Assembly: GCA_036397475.1 (NCBI GenBank)
Contig: DASWIV010000093.1
Location: forward strand, 1 to 17,574
Length of the DNA: 17,574 bases
Direction of reading: 5' to 3'
Origin: DASWIV01 sp036397475
GTDB taxonomy: Bacteria > JAJVIF01 > JAPKYR01
Shown: positions 1 through 7,235 of the stretch, piece after piece
Layout: the number at the start of each line of letters is the position of its first letter
Position numbering within the stretch: position 1 is the stretch's first letter
Translations under genes and position numbers: made by a program
The notes under the pieces: generated by a model
The model's input: the letters and a program-made list of their open reading frames with translations, nothing else
Database searches by the model: none
Told to the model about the DNA's origin: nothing

Positions 1-1
1 G

Positions 2-562
2 GAAGGCGCTTTGGAAGCGGTATCCGGACTTAAGCGTCTCGGCCTGAAACCTGTACTGTGCACCGGCGACCAGGAAAAAGTCGCACGGTCTGTAGCGGCA
101 TCTGTCGGAATCAAACACGTCAAAAGTGGGATCAGTCCACACGAAAAAGCCGCGATCATCGAACGCCTGCAGCGGGAAGGAAAAGAGGGACGAACCTATG
201 TCGCCATGATTGGCGACGGGATTAACGATGCGGTCGCATTGTCGGAAGCCGATATTGGCATGGCCATGGGCACCGGAAGCGACGTAGCCATGCAGGCGGG
301 GGATTTTGTGCTTGTAAAGGGCGATCTGAAAAGTGTGGTTACCGCTATCGAATTGTCGCGCCAGACAATGTCAACCATCAACTCGAATCTCTTCATGGCG
401 TTTATTTATAACGTGCTCGCGATTCCCCTCGCCGCAGGAATTCTCATTCCATATATGGGAAGCGCAGGAATTCTTCCCCCCATGATTGCCGCCGCCGCGA
501 TGAGCCTGAGCAGCGTAAGTGTGGTTACAAACTCACTGCGGCTCAACCAGTTCCGGGAATAA
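2..562 (+). CDS. copA: Copper-type P1B heavy-metal transporting ATPase, C-terminal part (5' end outside window)
   Basis: The reading frame is already open at base 2 and lacks a start, so only about the last 186 residues are seen. They cover the end of the P domain and the last two membrane helices. Visible motifs are TGD (VLCTGDQ), the hinge sequence GDGINDAVAL, and the GxAMGTGSDVA stretch after it. Two hydrophobic helices follow, carrying FIYN and AMSLSSVSVV. In the P1B family, YN in the seventh helix and MxxSS in the eighth are the copper(I) ligands of CopA-type pumps, so Cu+ export from the cytoplasm is the likely role. One oddity: the family consensus is GDGxNDxPAL, but here the proline is valine (codon 233-235). 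The DKTGT phosphorylation motif and CPC helix must lie upstream of the window. The 3' end overlaps the convergent DUF899 gene by 20 bp. Copper specificity is inferred from helix motifs only. Confidence 0.9.
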   Translation, partial: EGALEAVSGLKRLGLKPVLCTGDQEKVARSVAASVGIKHVKSGISPHEKAAIIERLQREGKEGRTYVAMIGDGINDAVALSEADIGMAMGTGSDVAMQAGDFVLVKGDLKSVVTAIELSRQTMSTINSNLFMAFIYNVLAIPLAAGILIPYMGSAGILPPMIAAAAMSLSSVSVVTNSLRLNQFRE

Positions 563-1145
563 CCGACGAATATTTAAAATCGGCCTGCCACCCATTCCAC
601 CCATCTTTCAATAACGCGAAAAGCTGCCACGTCGCGCAGTAGACATCCCCTTCTTCAAATTCTTCCGTGGCGACCCGGGTAATTTTTCCGTCCTTATTCT
701 TGTAAAATGCCGATACTCCAGGGAACCATCCGCCTTTGCCACGCTCGTAGCCCATATCATAGATGAATGTCGATCCATGTCCCGACACCATGCGGAATTT
801 CCATCCACGGCTTTCAGCGAACTTTTTCATTATCGACGGCTCGTCCGGGGTGCAGACAACTAACGCGGCGCGATTTTCAAGATGATGCCTGAGCCCATTG
901 AATCCGTCCGCCCACATCGTGCAGTCCGGACACATCACTCCCATGTTATGGACAAGTATCAGGTCTTTCCTGCCTTCAAATAATTCGGACAAACACACCG
1001 GACTCCCATCGGGATCTTTTAATACGTAATCCTCGACATCCATCGCGCCGATCTCTCTTGAAATTTCAACCATCCGCTTCCTCAATTCCTGAAGCTCATC
1101 CCACATCTCGCGACGCTGCGTTTCAAGTCCAGCTTTTTCAGTCAT
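543..1145 (-). CDS. DUF899 family thioredoxin-fold protein
   Basis: A predicted soluble protein of 200 residues with no signal peptide. After an N-terminal helical segment (about residues 5-35, rich in E/R) comes a thioredoxin-like domain. It has the DUF899 signature around residues 65-85 (HNMGVMCPDCTMWADGFNG), with a CPDC redox motif at Cys72 and Cys75. The later GWKF, SGHGSTFIYD and SAFYK segments also fit the family. Members resemble AhpC/TSA and thioredoxins but have no firmly established substrate; a thiol redox role is inference. I chose ATG at 1143-1145. A GTG four codons upstream (1155-1157) is possible, but the GGTGGT element lies 7 nt before the ATG, which suits it better. The gene faces and overlaps the copper ATPase. 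A functional link to copper or oxidative stress is only suggested by the neighbourhood. Confidence 0.85.
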   Translation of the reverse strand: MTEKAGLETQRREMWDELQELRKRMVEISREIGAMDVEDYVLKDPDGSPVCLSELFEGRKDLILVHNMGVMCPDCTMWADGFNGLRHHLENRAALVVCTPDEPSIMKKFAESRGWKFRMVSGHGSTFIYDMGYERGKGGWFPGVSAFYKNKDGKITRVATEEFEEGDVYCATWQLFALLKDGWNGWQADFKYSSVIPGTG

Positions 1146-1451
1146 TATCAATACCACCAGTTATTTTTATGAATTGCGCACGGCACATTTTACACAATTT
1201 TATCCCGGCCACCAATAGCCAATTATCTCGAAATATCTTTATTAATAAATTTTTAACTAATTTTAACAAATTCCATTGACGAACCACCATTCAGGTGGTA
1301 AGCAATTAATAGAAGCAAGCTTTCTCCACAAACTCGTATTCGCAGTATTTCCCACAATTAATGTGGTTTTCATGCCTTGGGACGTGTGGTCATCCCACCC
1401 GATTCCACAGGCTGATACCTGGCATATCACGTCCGTATGCGGAGGCGGACC
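1146..1451. other. Divergent intergenic region between the DUF899 and ferritin-like genes
   Basis: About 306 bp without a convincing gene. The left half (roughly 1180-1275) is strongly AT-rich. A perfect 6-bp hairpin ACCACC-ATTCA-GGTGGT lies at 1283-1299. A weaker one with stem CCAC/GTGG lies near 1352-1366, and TGGGA/TCCCA arms surround 1378-1397. Overlapping short reading frames on both strands here have no start signals or recognisable sequence. No clear promoter for the rightward ferritin-like gene was found. Confidence 0.5.
1187..1215 (-). promoter_or_regulatory. Possible promoter of the DUF899 gene
   Basis: Read leftward, TTGGTG (1215-1210) is followed after exactly 17 nt by TAAAAT (1192-1187), about 40 nt before the chosen ATG. 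The -10 matches the sigma-70 consensus at 5 of 6 positions, but the -35 at only 3 of 6. It lies in a very AT-rich stretch where such matches arise easily, so this is a weak call. Confidence 0.35.
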
Positions 1452-1964
1452 ATGGAGAGAGAAAAGGAACTGCGAGAATCCCTGCTGGCTGCAGTCAGGA
1501 CCATCGACAAGGCGATTGGCATCAGCCACAACGCCATCATGTTCTATTCAGAGATGGCGATGAGATCCGACGACCGAAAAACCCGGAACATTTACCGCTG
1601 GCTCACTGGATATGAACGGAAACTGCGTGCGAAACTTGTCCACAAACGAAAGGAATTCGCCGCCCATCCGAAAATCAAGGGACACGTCCCCAACACGGCA
1701 TTAGACCAGTCTGTCAGCAAGGTGAATTCTGCGTTCCTTCTAAAAGAAATCACAGATGGATCCGAAATACTTCACCACGCCATGGTCAATTCCAAGAAAG
1801 CGTTCTCATTCTATACCAGGAAATCGACTGTCACCGAAGATCCGACCGTGAAAGCGCTTCTCCACGATTTCGCTGACGAAGAAGAGAAGCGCATCGGTTT
1901 TCTCCGGCAGCAGATGATCAATGTAGAAATAGGCTCCAACCTCGCCGATTACACAAATGCCTGA
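1452..1964 (+). CDS. Ferritin/rubrerythrin-like helical protein with degenerate metal sites
   Basis: A 170-residue, entirely helical-looking, predicted cytoplasmic protein made of two similar halves. Each half has the rubrerythrin-like pattern FY followed about 23 residues later by an acidic E-x-K cluster: F31-Y32 with YERKL (54-58), and F120-Y121 with DEEEKRI (142-148). In metal-binding rubrerythrins a Glu lies six residues before the FY and an ExxH motif closes the second helix. Here the first position is Ser25 and Ser114, and the His is Leu58 and Ile148; only the ExxH glutamates remain. A diiron centre is therefore unlikely, and the fold assignment itself rests on pattern, not on a search. 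The start was chosen because GGAGG (1441-1445) lies 6 nt before this ATG; an upstream in-frame start would bury that site. A link to stress or metal handling next to copA is speculative. Confidence 0.7.
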   Translation: MEREKELRESLLAAVRTIDKAIGISHNAIMFYSEMAMRSDDRKTRNIYRWLTGYERKLRAKLVHKRKEFAAHPKIKGHVPNTALDQSVSKVNSAFLLKEITDGSEILHHAMVNSKKAFSFYTRKSTVTEDPTVKALLHDFADEEEKRIGFLRQQMINVEIGSNLADYTNA

Positions 1965-1991
1965 AATCACCTTTCCGGAATGATGCATGGA

Positions 1992-2009
1992 TTTACCGAT
2001 TCAGGTAAA
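1992..2009. promoter_or_regulatory. Small dyad TTTACC-GATTCA-GGTAAA before the glycosyltransferase start
   Basis: A perfect 6-bp inverted repeat with a 6-nt centre lies 8 nt before the glycosyltransferase ATG and 27 nt after the preceding stop. In RNA it could form a hairpin over the initiation region, which has no good Shine-Dalgarno sequence apart from the AGG inside the dyad. Its core (ACC, G, ATTCAGGT) resembles the dyad at 1283-1299. Function is unknown. Confidence 0.35.
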
Positions 2010-2017
2010 CTATTCCC

Positions 2018-3229
2018 ATGCCCGACAATCCCCAGGTTTCGATTATCATCCCTACTCTCCTTGCAGGGGACAGCCTCAACCAGTCTCTTTCGTCGATAGC
2101 TTCCGATACCGGCTCGCTCTCGCATGAAGTCATTGTCGTATTCAACTGCCCGATCCCGGCTGAACTGGATCTCAGGCCATATCACACGAAAGCCCGTGCA
2201 GTGCAGGCTCCGACAAATCTCGGTTTCGCCGCCGGATGCAATCTCGGAGTGCTGAATTCGTCCGCTGAATTTCTGGTGTTCCTGAACGACGATATGATCG
2301 TCCAGCCCGGATGGCTCGACAATCTCATCGTTACCATCATTAATAAGGAAGTCGACGCTGTCGGCGGGCAGATCCTAAACGCCGAAGGCAAAAAAATAGA
2401 TTTCGCCGGTGGATCGATCAGTCTCACAGGATGGGGATTTCAGAAAGGCCACGGCGAGGATCTTAAACACGACGAGTTCGACATTCCCACACGCATCCCG
2501 TTCGCGTGCGGCGGAAATATGGCTGTCAAAAACGAAGTATTCGACAAGGTCGGGGGATTCGATGAGGATTACTTCGCCTTTGTCGAGGATGTCGATCTCG
2601 GATGGCGACTCAGACTCGCCGGTTACAATATCGGCTACTGCCCCGAAGCCATCACTCACCATAAAGCCGGCACAACAGGATCATTGATCCCTCCCGCACT
2701 GAAGTGGTTCCTCCAGGAACGAAACGCGCTCCAGACAATAATCAAAAATTACTCGGACGAGATGCTCTGGAAAATCCTCCCGATCGCGCTGTCACTTGTA
2801 GCGGTACGGGCGAATGTCATCAGCGACCTTGACCCGTCCGATTTCGCCCAGGACCGCGTATGGCGCGAATGGGTCCTCAACCAGGAGGACCAGACCGACG
2901 AGCAGCGCGCCGTATGGGACTGGCTGGTCGACAACGTCAGGGAAAAAGTGAAATCGGGAATGAAATCGTCGCGCAAGGCTAGCGTCCCGCCCATGTATTC
3001 GCCGATGAACAACAATGGAGTCGCGGGCCTCTACGCAGTCGAGTGGTGCATGAAAAACTGGGACAGGCTGATGGAGAAGCGAAGGAATGTACAGGCTATG
3101 CGCACGCGCGAGGATGGAGAACTCGTGTCAATGTTCGACGACGCAGTCCGCCCGGTCCTCGGCCACCCCCGCGAAGTCGCGGCAATGCTGCCACTTGAGC
3201 GGCTCCTCGAAAGTTTAGTAAGAGAGTAA
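2018..3229 (+). CDS. Family 2 glycosyltransferase (GT-A fold, rhamnosyltransferase-like)
   Basis: A 403-residue protein whose first ~225 residues are a classic inverting GT2 domain. It begins with VSIIIPT (residues 7-13) and contains TNLGFAAGCNLG (66-77), the nucleotide-sugar/metal motif NDD (90-92), and the acceptor-side motif FVEDVDLGWRLRLAG (188-202), where the ED pair is the usual catalytic-base region. This arrangement is typical of enzymes that add sugars, often rhamnose, to cell-surface polysaccharides from nucleotide-sugar donors at the cytoplasmic membrane face. The C-terminal ~170 residues (helical, rich in charged residues and tryptophan) do not match anything I recognise. There is no strong Shine-Dalgarno sequence; the ATG fits the start of the conserved domain. 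A second glycosyltransferase gene follows on the same strand after 285 bp with its own promoter region. The donor and acceptor cannot be told from sequence. Confidence 0.9.
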   Translation: MPDNPQVSIIIPTLLAGDSLNQSLSSIASDTGSLSHEVIVVFNCPIPAELDLRPYHTKARAVQAPTNLGFAAGCNLGVLNSSAEFLVFLNDDMIVQPGWLDNLIVTIINKEVDAVGGQILNAEGKKIDFAGGSISLTGWGFQKGHGEDLKHDEFDIPTRIPFACGGNMAVKNEVFDKVGGFDEDYFAFVEDVDLGWRLRLAGYNIGYCPEAITHHKAGTTGSLIPPALKWFLQERNALQTIIKNYSDEMLWKILPIALSLVAVRANVISDLDPSDFAQDRVWREWVLNQEDQTDEQRAVWDWLVDNVREKVKSGMKSSRKASVPPMYSPMNNNGVAGLYAVEWCMKNWDRLMEKRRNVQAMRTREDGELVSMFDDAVRPVLGHPREVAAMLPLERLLESLVRE

Positions 3230-3441
3230 CCCAATTATTTATTCCAAGGCACGAGTGTCAACGAGTGCTCACATCACCCCTGCCTTAGCGTGGGGATGGG
3301 GGAGGATCGAATGCTTCCTCTTTCCGTAACGCTGCCCTCCGGCCGGCAGTATCGCTGACGTCCCTCCGGCATCCTGCACATGCTCTTGCCTCCAATCCGC
3401 CTCAGCCGATAACCTGTCAGCTGAAAGATAGTACTATGTAA

Positions 3442-3462
3442 CCCGTGAATGCACATCACGGG
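3442..3462. promoter_or_regulatory. Candidate operator: CCCGTGA-N7-TCACGGG
   Basis: A perfect 7-bp inverted repeat with a 7-nt centre. Its midpoint (3452) is about 42 bp upstream of the start expected from the first TATAAT and about 63 bp upstream of that expected from the second. It occupies the position of the missing -35 element. That geometry is typical of an activator site. The half-site GTGA/TCAC resembles CRP/FNR-type sites, but those have a 6-nt centre, so the family of regulator is unknown. Confidence 0.4.
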
Positions 3463-3481
3463 AAATCTCTAATTTCCCCCT

Positions 3482-3508
3482 TATAATTCCACAATAAAGG
3501 TTTATAAT
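3482..3508 (+). promoter_or_regulatory. Tandem TATAAT boxes; the second implies a leaderless start
   Basis: Two perfect -10 hexamers (3482-3487 and 3503-3508), each in the context TTATAAT, lie 21 bp apart. Neither has a recognisable -35. The second ends 6 nt before the ATG at 3515, so transcription from it would start at or within a base or two of the start codon. No Shine-Dalgarno sequence precedes the gene except AAAGG at 3496-3500, consistent with leaderless translation. Confidence 0.55.
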
Positions 3509-3514
3509 CTTTGT

Positions 3515-5275
3515 ATGAGTAACGGGGGAGAAGCGCGTCCGACCGGAAAGAAGCCTGATAAACTGAGATGGGTCCAATGGGCGCTCATCCCCATGTTCTT
3601 CCTCATTTACTCCCTGCACCTCACGAACAAGTTTTATTTCGACGGCGTCGTGTTTGCATCTATCATCGAACATGGCCCGCCCGAAAAACTTTTCAATCCG
3701 CACCACCTCTTATATTCGCCGCTGTTCTACTTAATCCACCGCGTCCTCGAAGGAATTTTCGGCCCCCATATTCTCGCACTCAAGGTCATGCAGTGGGGCA
3801 ACGTCCTCATCGGATCGATCGGTGTCGCGCTTCTGTGGGGACTAATCCGGCGCCTCGCTCACGACCAGGGTCTCGCGATCCTCGTCACACTCCTCGGCTG
3901 CTTCAGTTTCACATGGTGGCATTACTCGACCGACGCCGACGTATACATGCTCTCGACACTCTTCCTTATCCTCGCGGCGGATCGTGTCGAAATAGTCTCA
4001 CGCCAGCGTGCACCGAAAAATTCAGACTTCATCTACATCGGCATCATGCAGGCATTGAGCGTCCTCTTCCACCAGTTGAATGTGTTTTTTGTGGTCTGTG
4101 TAGCGGCATGCCTTTTCTGGAAAGCGATTGAAGGCACAAAAGAAGAAAGATGGAGATGGTGGTGGACCTACACTGTCAGCCTCGCAATTCCAGTCGCCAC
4201 AGCATACATAGCCATCGGCACGATCATCCTCGGACACACCGATTTCCAGTCATTCATGTACTGGATTACTGAATACGGCCACGAGTCTGATTACTGGATT
4301 AAATCCTGGACTGAAATCCCCCTCGGGACACTCAACGGCTACCTCATGGTTTTCTTCCACCGGGCTACGATCGACACTTCCATACTGGACTACGACCTCC
4401 GCCTGGCGATGGAAGAGGGCCGCATCTGGAAAGGTGTCATCAAAAAAGTATTCGGATATTACTCCCTTGGATTCCTGTTTTACTGCTATCTCGCCGCGCT
4501 TTACAACATGAAAAAATACGCCGCCCAGTACCCGAAAGCGGCGGTGTTCATGCTGTCGTGGCTCGCTCCCTACGTGATCTTCCAGTTTTTCTTCATGCCG
4601 ACGAACTATTTCTACAAGCTGTTCATCTTTGTGCCACTGCTCACCTCCTTCGCGTGGTATGGAACCGTCGTTATCACACTTGAAAGGTCATGGCTGAAAT
4701 ATCTCCTGTTCGGACTCTTCATCGGCTTCACCGGATTGACCGAGCCGGTACTTGCGCTGATCGTACTGATCTTCGCGGTAATTTTCGAAGTGATGCGAAA
4801 ATATAAAAATGTTCTCTATCGCTGGGGGCTATTTATAATGGTTGCATTCCTCCCCATGTACAATTTCATCGCCGGAGTCCAGCCTGAATCGAAAGTCGTA
4901 ACTAATCCCGAAGTCGCCAACGCCATGGAATTAGCCCACGAATTCAAGGATGGCGATCTCCTGATTTTCGAGGGCGGCTACGATTACCCCGACGGCTGGA
5001 TCATTTCCGCTCTCACTCCAGCCCGCGTGATAACTCTGACCGACCTCTACGAAATGAGCGACGATGAAGAAAAAGAATATCTCGATGACGCTGCGACATT
5101 CGGCTGGACCGTCTACGTTCACCCGAACATTATCGAGGGCGGCGAGGAAATTGGCCGCGCCGCGGAAAAACTCGGCGTAACCGTTACCGACCTCCAGTCC
5201 CTGATCGATCAATACCAGACCGAACCCGCCTTCCAACTCGACGGCCGCACATACAATCGCCTGATCATCGACTAA
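3515..5275 (+). CDS. Polytopic GT-C-like membrane glycosyltransferase
   Basis: A 586-residue membrane protein. After a short cytoplasmic tail comes a first helix (about 20-37), then a loop with FDGVV (42-46) and NPHHLL (61-66). About nine to eleven hydrophobic segments follow to about residue 453, and a hydrophilic C-terminal domain (about 454-586) ends the protein. An acidic residue (Asp43) in the first extracytoplasmic loop, with further acidic residues after (STDADVY, 138-144), is the hallmark of GT-C enzymes such as GT39/ArnT-like transferases. These take sugar from polyprenyl-phosphate donors outside the membrane. The exact family is not clear to me; the NPHHLLYSP and FHQLN segments may be diagnostic in a search. 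It follows the GT2 gene on the same strand, so both may act in one surface-glycan pathway, but a 285-bp gap with its own promoter means it is probably transcribed separately. Confidence 0.75.
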   Translation: MSNGGEARPTGKKPDKLRWVQWALIPMFFLIYSLHLTNKFYFDGVVFASIIEHGPPEKLFNPHHLLYSPLFYLIHRVLEGIFGPHILALKVMQWGNVLIGSIGVALLWGLIRRLAHDQGLAILVTLLGCFSFTWWHYSTDADVYMLSTLFLILAADRVEIVSRQRAPKNSDFIYIGIMQALSVLFHQLNVFFVVCVAACLFWKAIEGTKEERWRWWWTYTVSLAIPVATAYIAIGTIILGHTDFQSFMYWITEYGHESDYWIKSWTEIPLGTLNGYLMVFFHRATIDTSILDYDLRLAMEEGRIWKGVIKKVFGYYSLGFLFYCYLAALYNMKKYAAQYPKAAVFMLSWLAPYVIFQFFFMPTNYFYKLFIFVPLLTSFAWYGTVVITLERSWLKYLLFGLFIGFTGLTEPVLALIVLIFAVIFEVMRKYKNVLYRWGLFIMVAFLPMYNFIAGVQPESKVVTNPEVANAMELAHEFKDGDLLIFEGGYDYPDGWIISALTPARVITLTDLYEMSDDEEKEYLDDAATFGWTVYVHPNIIEGGEEIGRAAEKLGVTVTDLQSLIDQYQTEPAFQLDGRTYNRLIID

Positions 5276-5285
5276 CTCCTTTTCC

Positions 5286-5320
5286 ATCCCTGAACACCGT
5301 CCCGCTGGCAATTCAGGGAT
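5286..5320. other. 9-bp inverted repeat after the GT-C-like gene
   Basis: ATCCCTGAA (5286-5294) pairs perfectly with TTCAGGGAT (5312-5320) around a 17-nt loop, beginning 11 nt after the stop codon. There is no T-tract after it, so it is at best a 3'-end or mRNA-stabilising hairpin and not a clear intrinsic terminator. Confidence 0.35.
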
Positions 5321-5426
5321 AACGAAATTCCCATTCCGCATTTCTAAACGCCGGAGCGCGGGATTCCTATCACGCATTCCCCGAATAACGAAATTCCCAT
5401 TCCGCATTTTTAAACGCCGGAGCGCG
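5319..5426. repeat. 42-bp direct repeat at a 66-bp period
   Basis: The 42-bp sequence at 5319-5360 recurs at 5385-5426 with a single mismatch (C at 5344 versus T at 5410). It begins ATAACGAAATTCCCATTCCG and ends with CGCCGGAGCGCG. The 24 bases between copies (5361-5384) contain related ATTCC motifs. It fills the convergent 288-bp gap (5276-5563) between two 3' ends, which also holds an A-rich stretch near 5516-5530 and no gene. It is probably a member of a dispersed intergenic repeat family. Confidence 0.8.
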
Positions 5427-5563
5427 TCCGCCGCTTAACCATCAAACACGGGATATTTCTCCCGAGTCATTGCCGCCTAACTGAAAATCCAAAATGAATC
5501 ACGATTCAGGAGTAGAAAAAAAAATTAAAATCAACAGGTGCAACGCCAGGAACCCTCAACACC

Positions 5564-7213
5564 CTACACCTCGTACTTCGCCGCTATCGGCATCCTCCGA
5601 CCCATGCCGAATGCCACCGACGTCACCTTCAGCCCCGGTGCCGCCTGCCGACGCTTGTACTCGTTCCCATTCACCGCACGGATCACCCACTCGACAGTGT
5701 TCCTCTCGTAGCCAAGATCCACGATTTCATTAAGGGACAGCTTGTTATCGATGTATTGAAGAAGTATCCCGTCGAGTATCTCGTACGGCGGCAGTGAATC
5801 CGAATCCTTCTGGTCAGGGCGCAACTCCGCCGACGGTGTCCGATTGATTATTCCCGACGGAATAATCTCATTTTCGCGGTTCATGTATTTAGCAAGCTGG
5901 TAAACCATCGTCTTCGGGACATCGTTGATTACCGCGAGCCCACCCGACATGTCACCGTACAGTGTGCAGTACCCGACCGCCAACTCGCTCTTGTTGCCGG
6001 TCGAAAGGACGAGATGACCCTGGTCGTTCGAGATCGCCATAAGTATATTGCCGCGGATCCTCGCCTGGATATTTTCGAGGGTCACCGATATATCCGAGCC
6101 GGTAGTCAGATGATCGTCCATCTCATCGATGTATGCCTGGTAAATATCCCCGATCGGCATGATCTTGAATTCAAAACCCAGGTTATTCGCGAGTGCTTCT
6201 GCGTAGTCTGCGCTTTCCTTTGACGAATATGGCGACGGCATGGCTACGCCCAGCACATTTTCCGCTCCGAGCGCTTTCACCGCTATTGCCGCCACCACCG
6301 CGGAGTCTATACCACCTGAAAGTCCGATAACGGCTTTTTTGAATCCGCATTTGGTGATGTACTCTCTCGTCCCCATCACGAGCGCTTTTTCGAGGCTGTC
6401 TATTCTGTTGTATTTTTTGTACTGGATGTCGCGTCCGGAAGTTACGGTGTCAATGGTTTCAATATCCTCTACAAAACTAGGGAAGAATTTTATCGGACGG
6501 CCCTGTCCATCCACACATATGCTTCTGCCATCGAAAATTAATTCGTCCGTCGCTCCGACCTGGTTTACGAATACAAACGGAATTCCGTGTTTTCTCGCAT
6601 GATTGGTTACGATCCGCCACCTGATCTCGTCCTTGCCGACGTAAAACGGCGACGCGGAAATATTGATGAACAGTGTCGCGCCCTTGCCGGCGAGAACTTC
6701 GATAGGATCGGTTGTGTAACACCTCTGCGTCCATAATTCCCTATCATTCCACGCGTCTTCGCAGATCGATATTCCCAGCTTCTCCCCCTTGTAGTCGACA
6801 GGCTCGATTGAAGAGCCCATATCGAAATATCTCGCCTCGTCGAACACGTCGTACGTCGGAAGCAGGGACTTATTGATCTGCCTGATAATTTTTCCGTTAT
6901 CGATAAGAAGCGCCGAGTTGTGGCGCCCGAGCCCAACTTCTTTTCCCGTGCTGAGCGGAGCGCCGATTAATATTCCGGTTTTAGGAAAGTCGGCAGACCT
7001 TTCCGTGAGAGTGGTGATTGCATCCTTGACCTTGGCCATAAACCACGGCCAGTCCAGAAGGTCGCGTGGAGGATATCCTGTTATGAAAAGTTCGGGAAGC
7101 ACCAGGAGGTCGGCTTTTTCAGAGTGGGCTCTTTCAAGCACATCGATTGCGCGTGCCAGGTTACCGCTGACATCTCCGACTATAGGATCAAGTTGAGCGA
7201 TCGTGATACGCAT
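5564..7213 (-). CDS. nadE: Glutamine-dependent NAD+ synthetase
   Basis: A 549-residue two-domain enzyme that converts nicotinic acid adenine dinucleotide to NAD+ with ATP, using ammonia released from glutamine. It is the last step of NAD synthesis, in the cytoplasm. The N-terminal nitrilase-like glutaminase domain (about 1-265) has its catalytic triad visible as Glu41 (LPELFITGYPPRDLL), Lys115 (INKSLLPT) and Cys151 (ISICEDAW). The C-terminal synthetase domain has the ATP-pyrophosphatase P-loop SGGIDS (299-304), followed by STGNKSELAVGYCTLYGDMSGG and INDVPKTMVYQLAKY. Length and order match the bacterial glutamine-dependent form. The ATG is kept because MRITIAQLDPIVGD is the normal family start, although no Shine-Dalgarno sequence precedes it. 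It lies 22 nt downstream of the propeller protein gene, so the two are probably cotranscribed. Confidence 0.97.
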   Translation of the reverse strand: MRITIAQLDPIVGDVSGNLARAIDVLERAHSEKADLLVLPELFITGYPPRDLLDWPWFMAKVKDAITTLTERSADFPKTGILIGAPLSTGKEVGLGRHNSALLIDNGKIIRQINKSLLPTYDVFDEARYFDMGSSIEPVDYKGEKLGISICEDAWNDRELWTQRCYTTDPIEVLAGKGATLFINISASPFYVGKDEIRWRIVTNHARKHGIPFVFVNQVGATDELIFDGRSICVDGQGRPIKFFPSFVEDIETIDTVTSGRDIQYKKYNRIDSLEKALVMGTREYITKCGFKKAVIGLSGGIDSAVVAAIAVKALGAENVLGVAMPSPYSSKESADYAEALANNLGFEFKIMPIGDIYQAYIDEMDDHLTTGSDISVTLENIQARIRGNILMAISNDQGHLVLSTGNKSELAVGYCTLYGDMSGGLAVINDVPKTMVYQLAKYMNRENEIIPSGIINRTPSAELRPDQKDSDSLPPYEILDGILLQYIDNKLSLNEIVDLGYERNTVEWVIRAVNGNEYKRRQAAPGLKVTSVAFGMGRRMPIAAKYEV

Positions 7214-7235
7214 TTATCAAGAGAGGAGAATTGTA

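Larger units (their letters stand above)
3230..3514. other. Intergenic region between two glycosyltransferase genes
   Basis: 285 bp with no supported gene. Its left part (about 3287-3380) is GC-rich and repetitive, with CCCC/GGGG arms around 3286-3300 and CCCTCCGGC occurring twice (3335-3343 and 3362-3370). It has the look of a dispersed intergenic repeat, although only one copy is in this window. The right part holds a 21-bp dyad (3442-3462) and two TATAAT boxes serving the next gene. Confidence 0.5.

Noticed and set aside
1263..1615. Several overlapping reading frames of 84-95 codons on both strands before the ferritin-like gene
   Set aside because: They overlap one another and the real gene, lack Shine-Dalgarno sequences and have low-complexity or frame-shadow composition.
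3274..3459. 61-codon leftward reading frame in the gap between glycosyltransferases
   Set aside because: Its sequence derives from the GC-rich repeat-like segment and it has no start signal; more likely non-coding.
3442..3462. A CRP/FNR binding site
   Set aside because: The GTGA/TCAC half-sites fit in part, but the centre is 7 nt rather than 6. I keep it only as an unassigned operator candidate.
4931..5407. 158-codon leftward reading frame starting in the 42-bp repeats
   Set aside because: It is antisense to the C-terminal domain of the GT-C-like gene. Its N-terminal residues come from the repeat (MRNGNFVI twice), and it has no ribosome binding site or recognisable domain.
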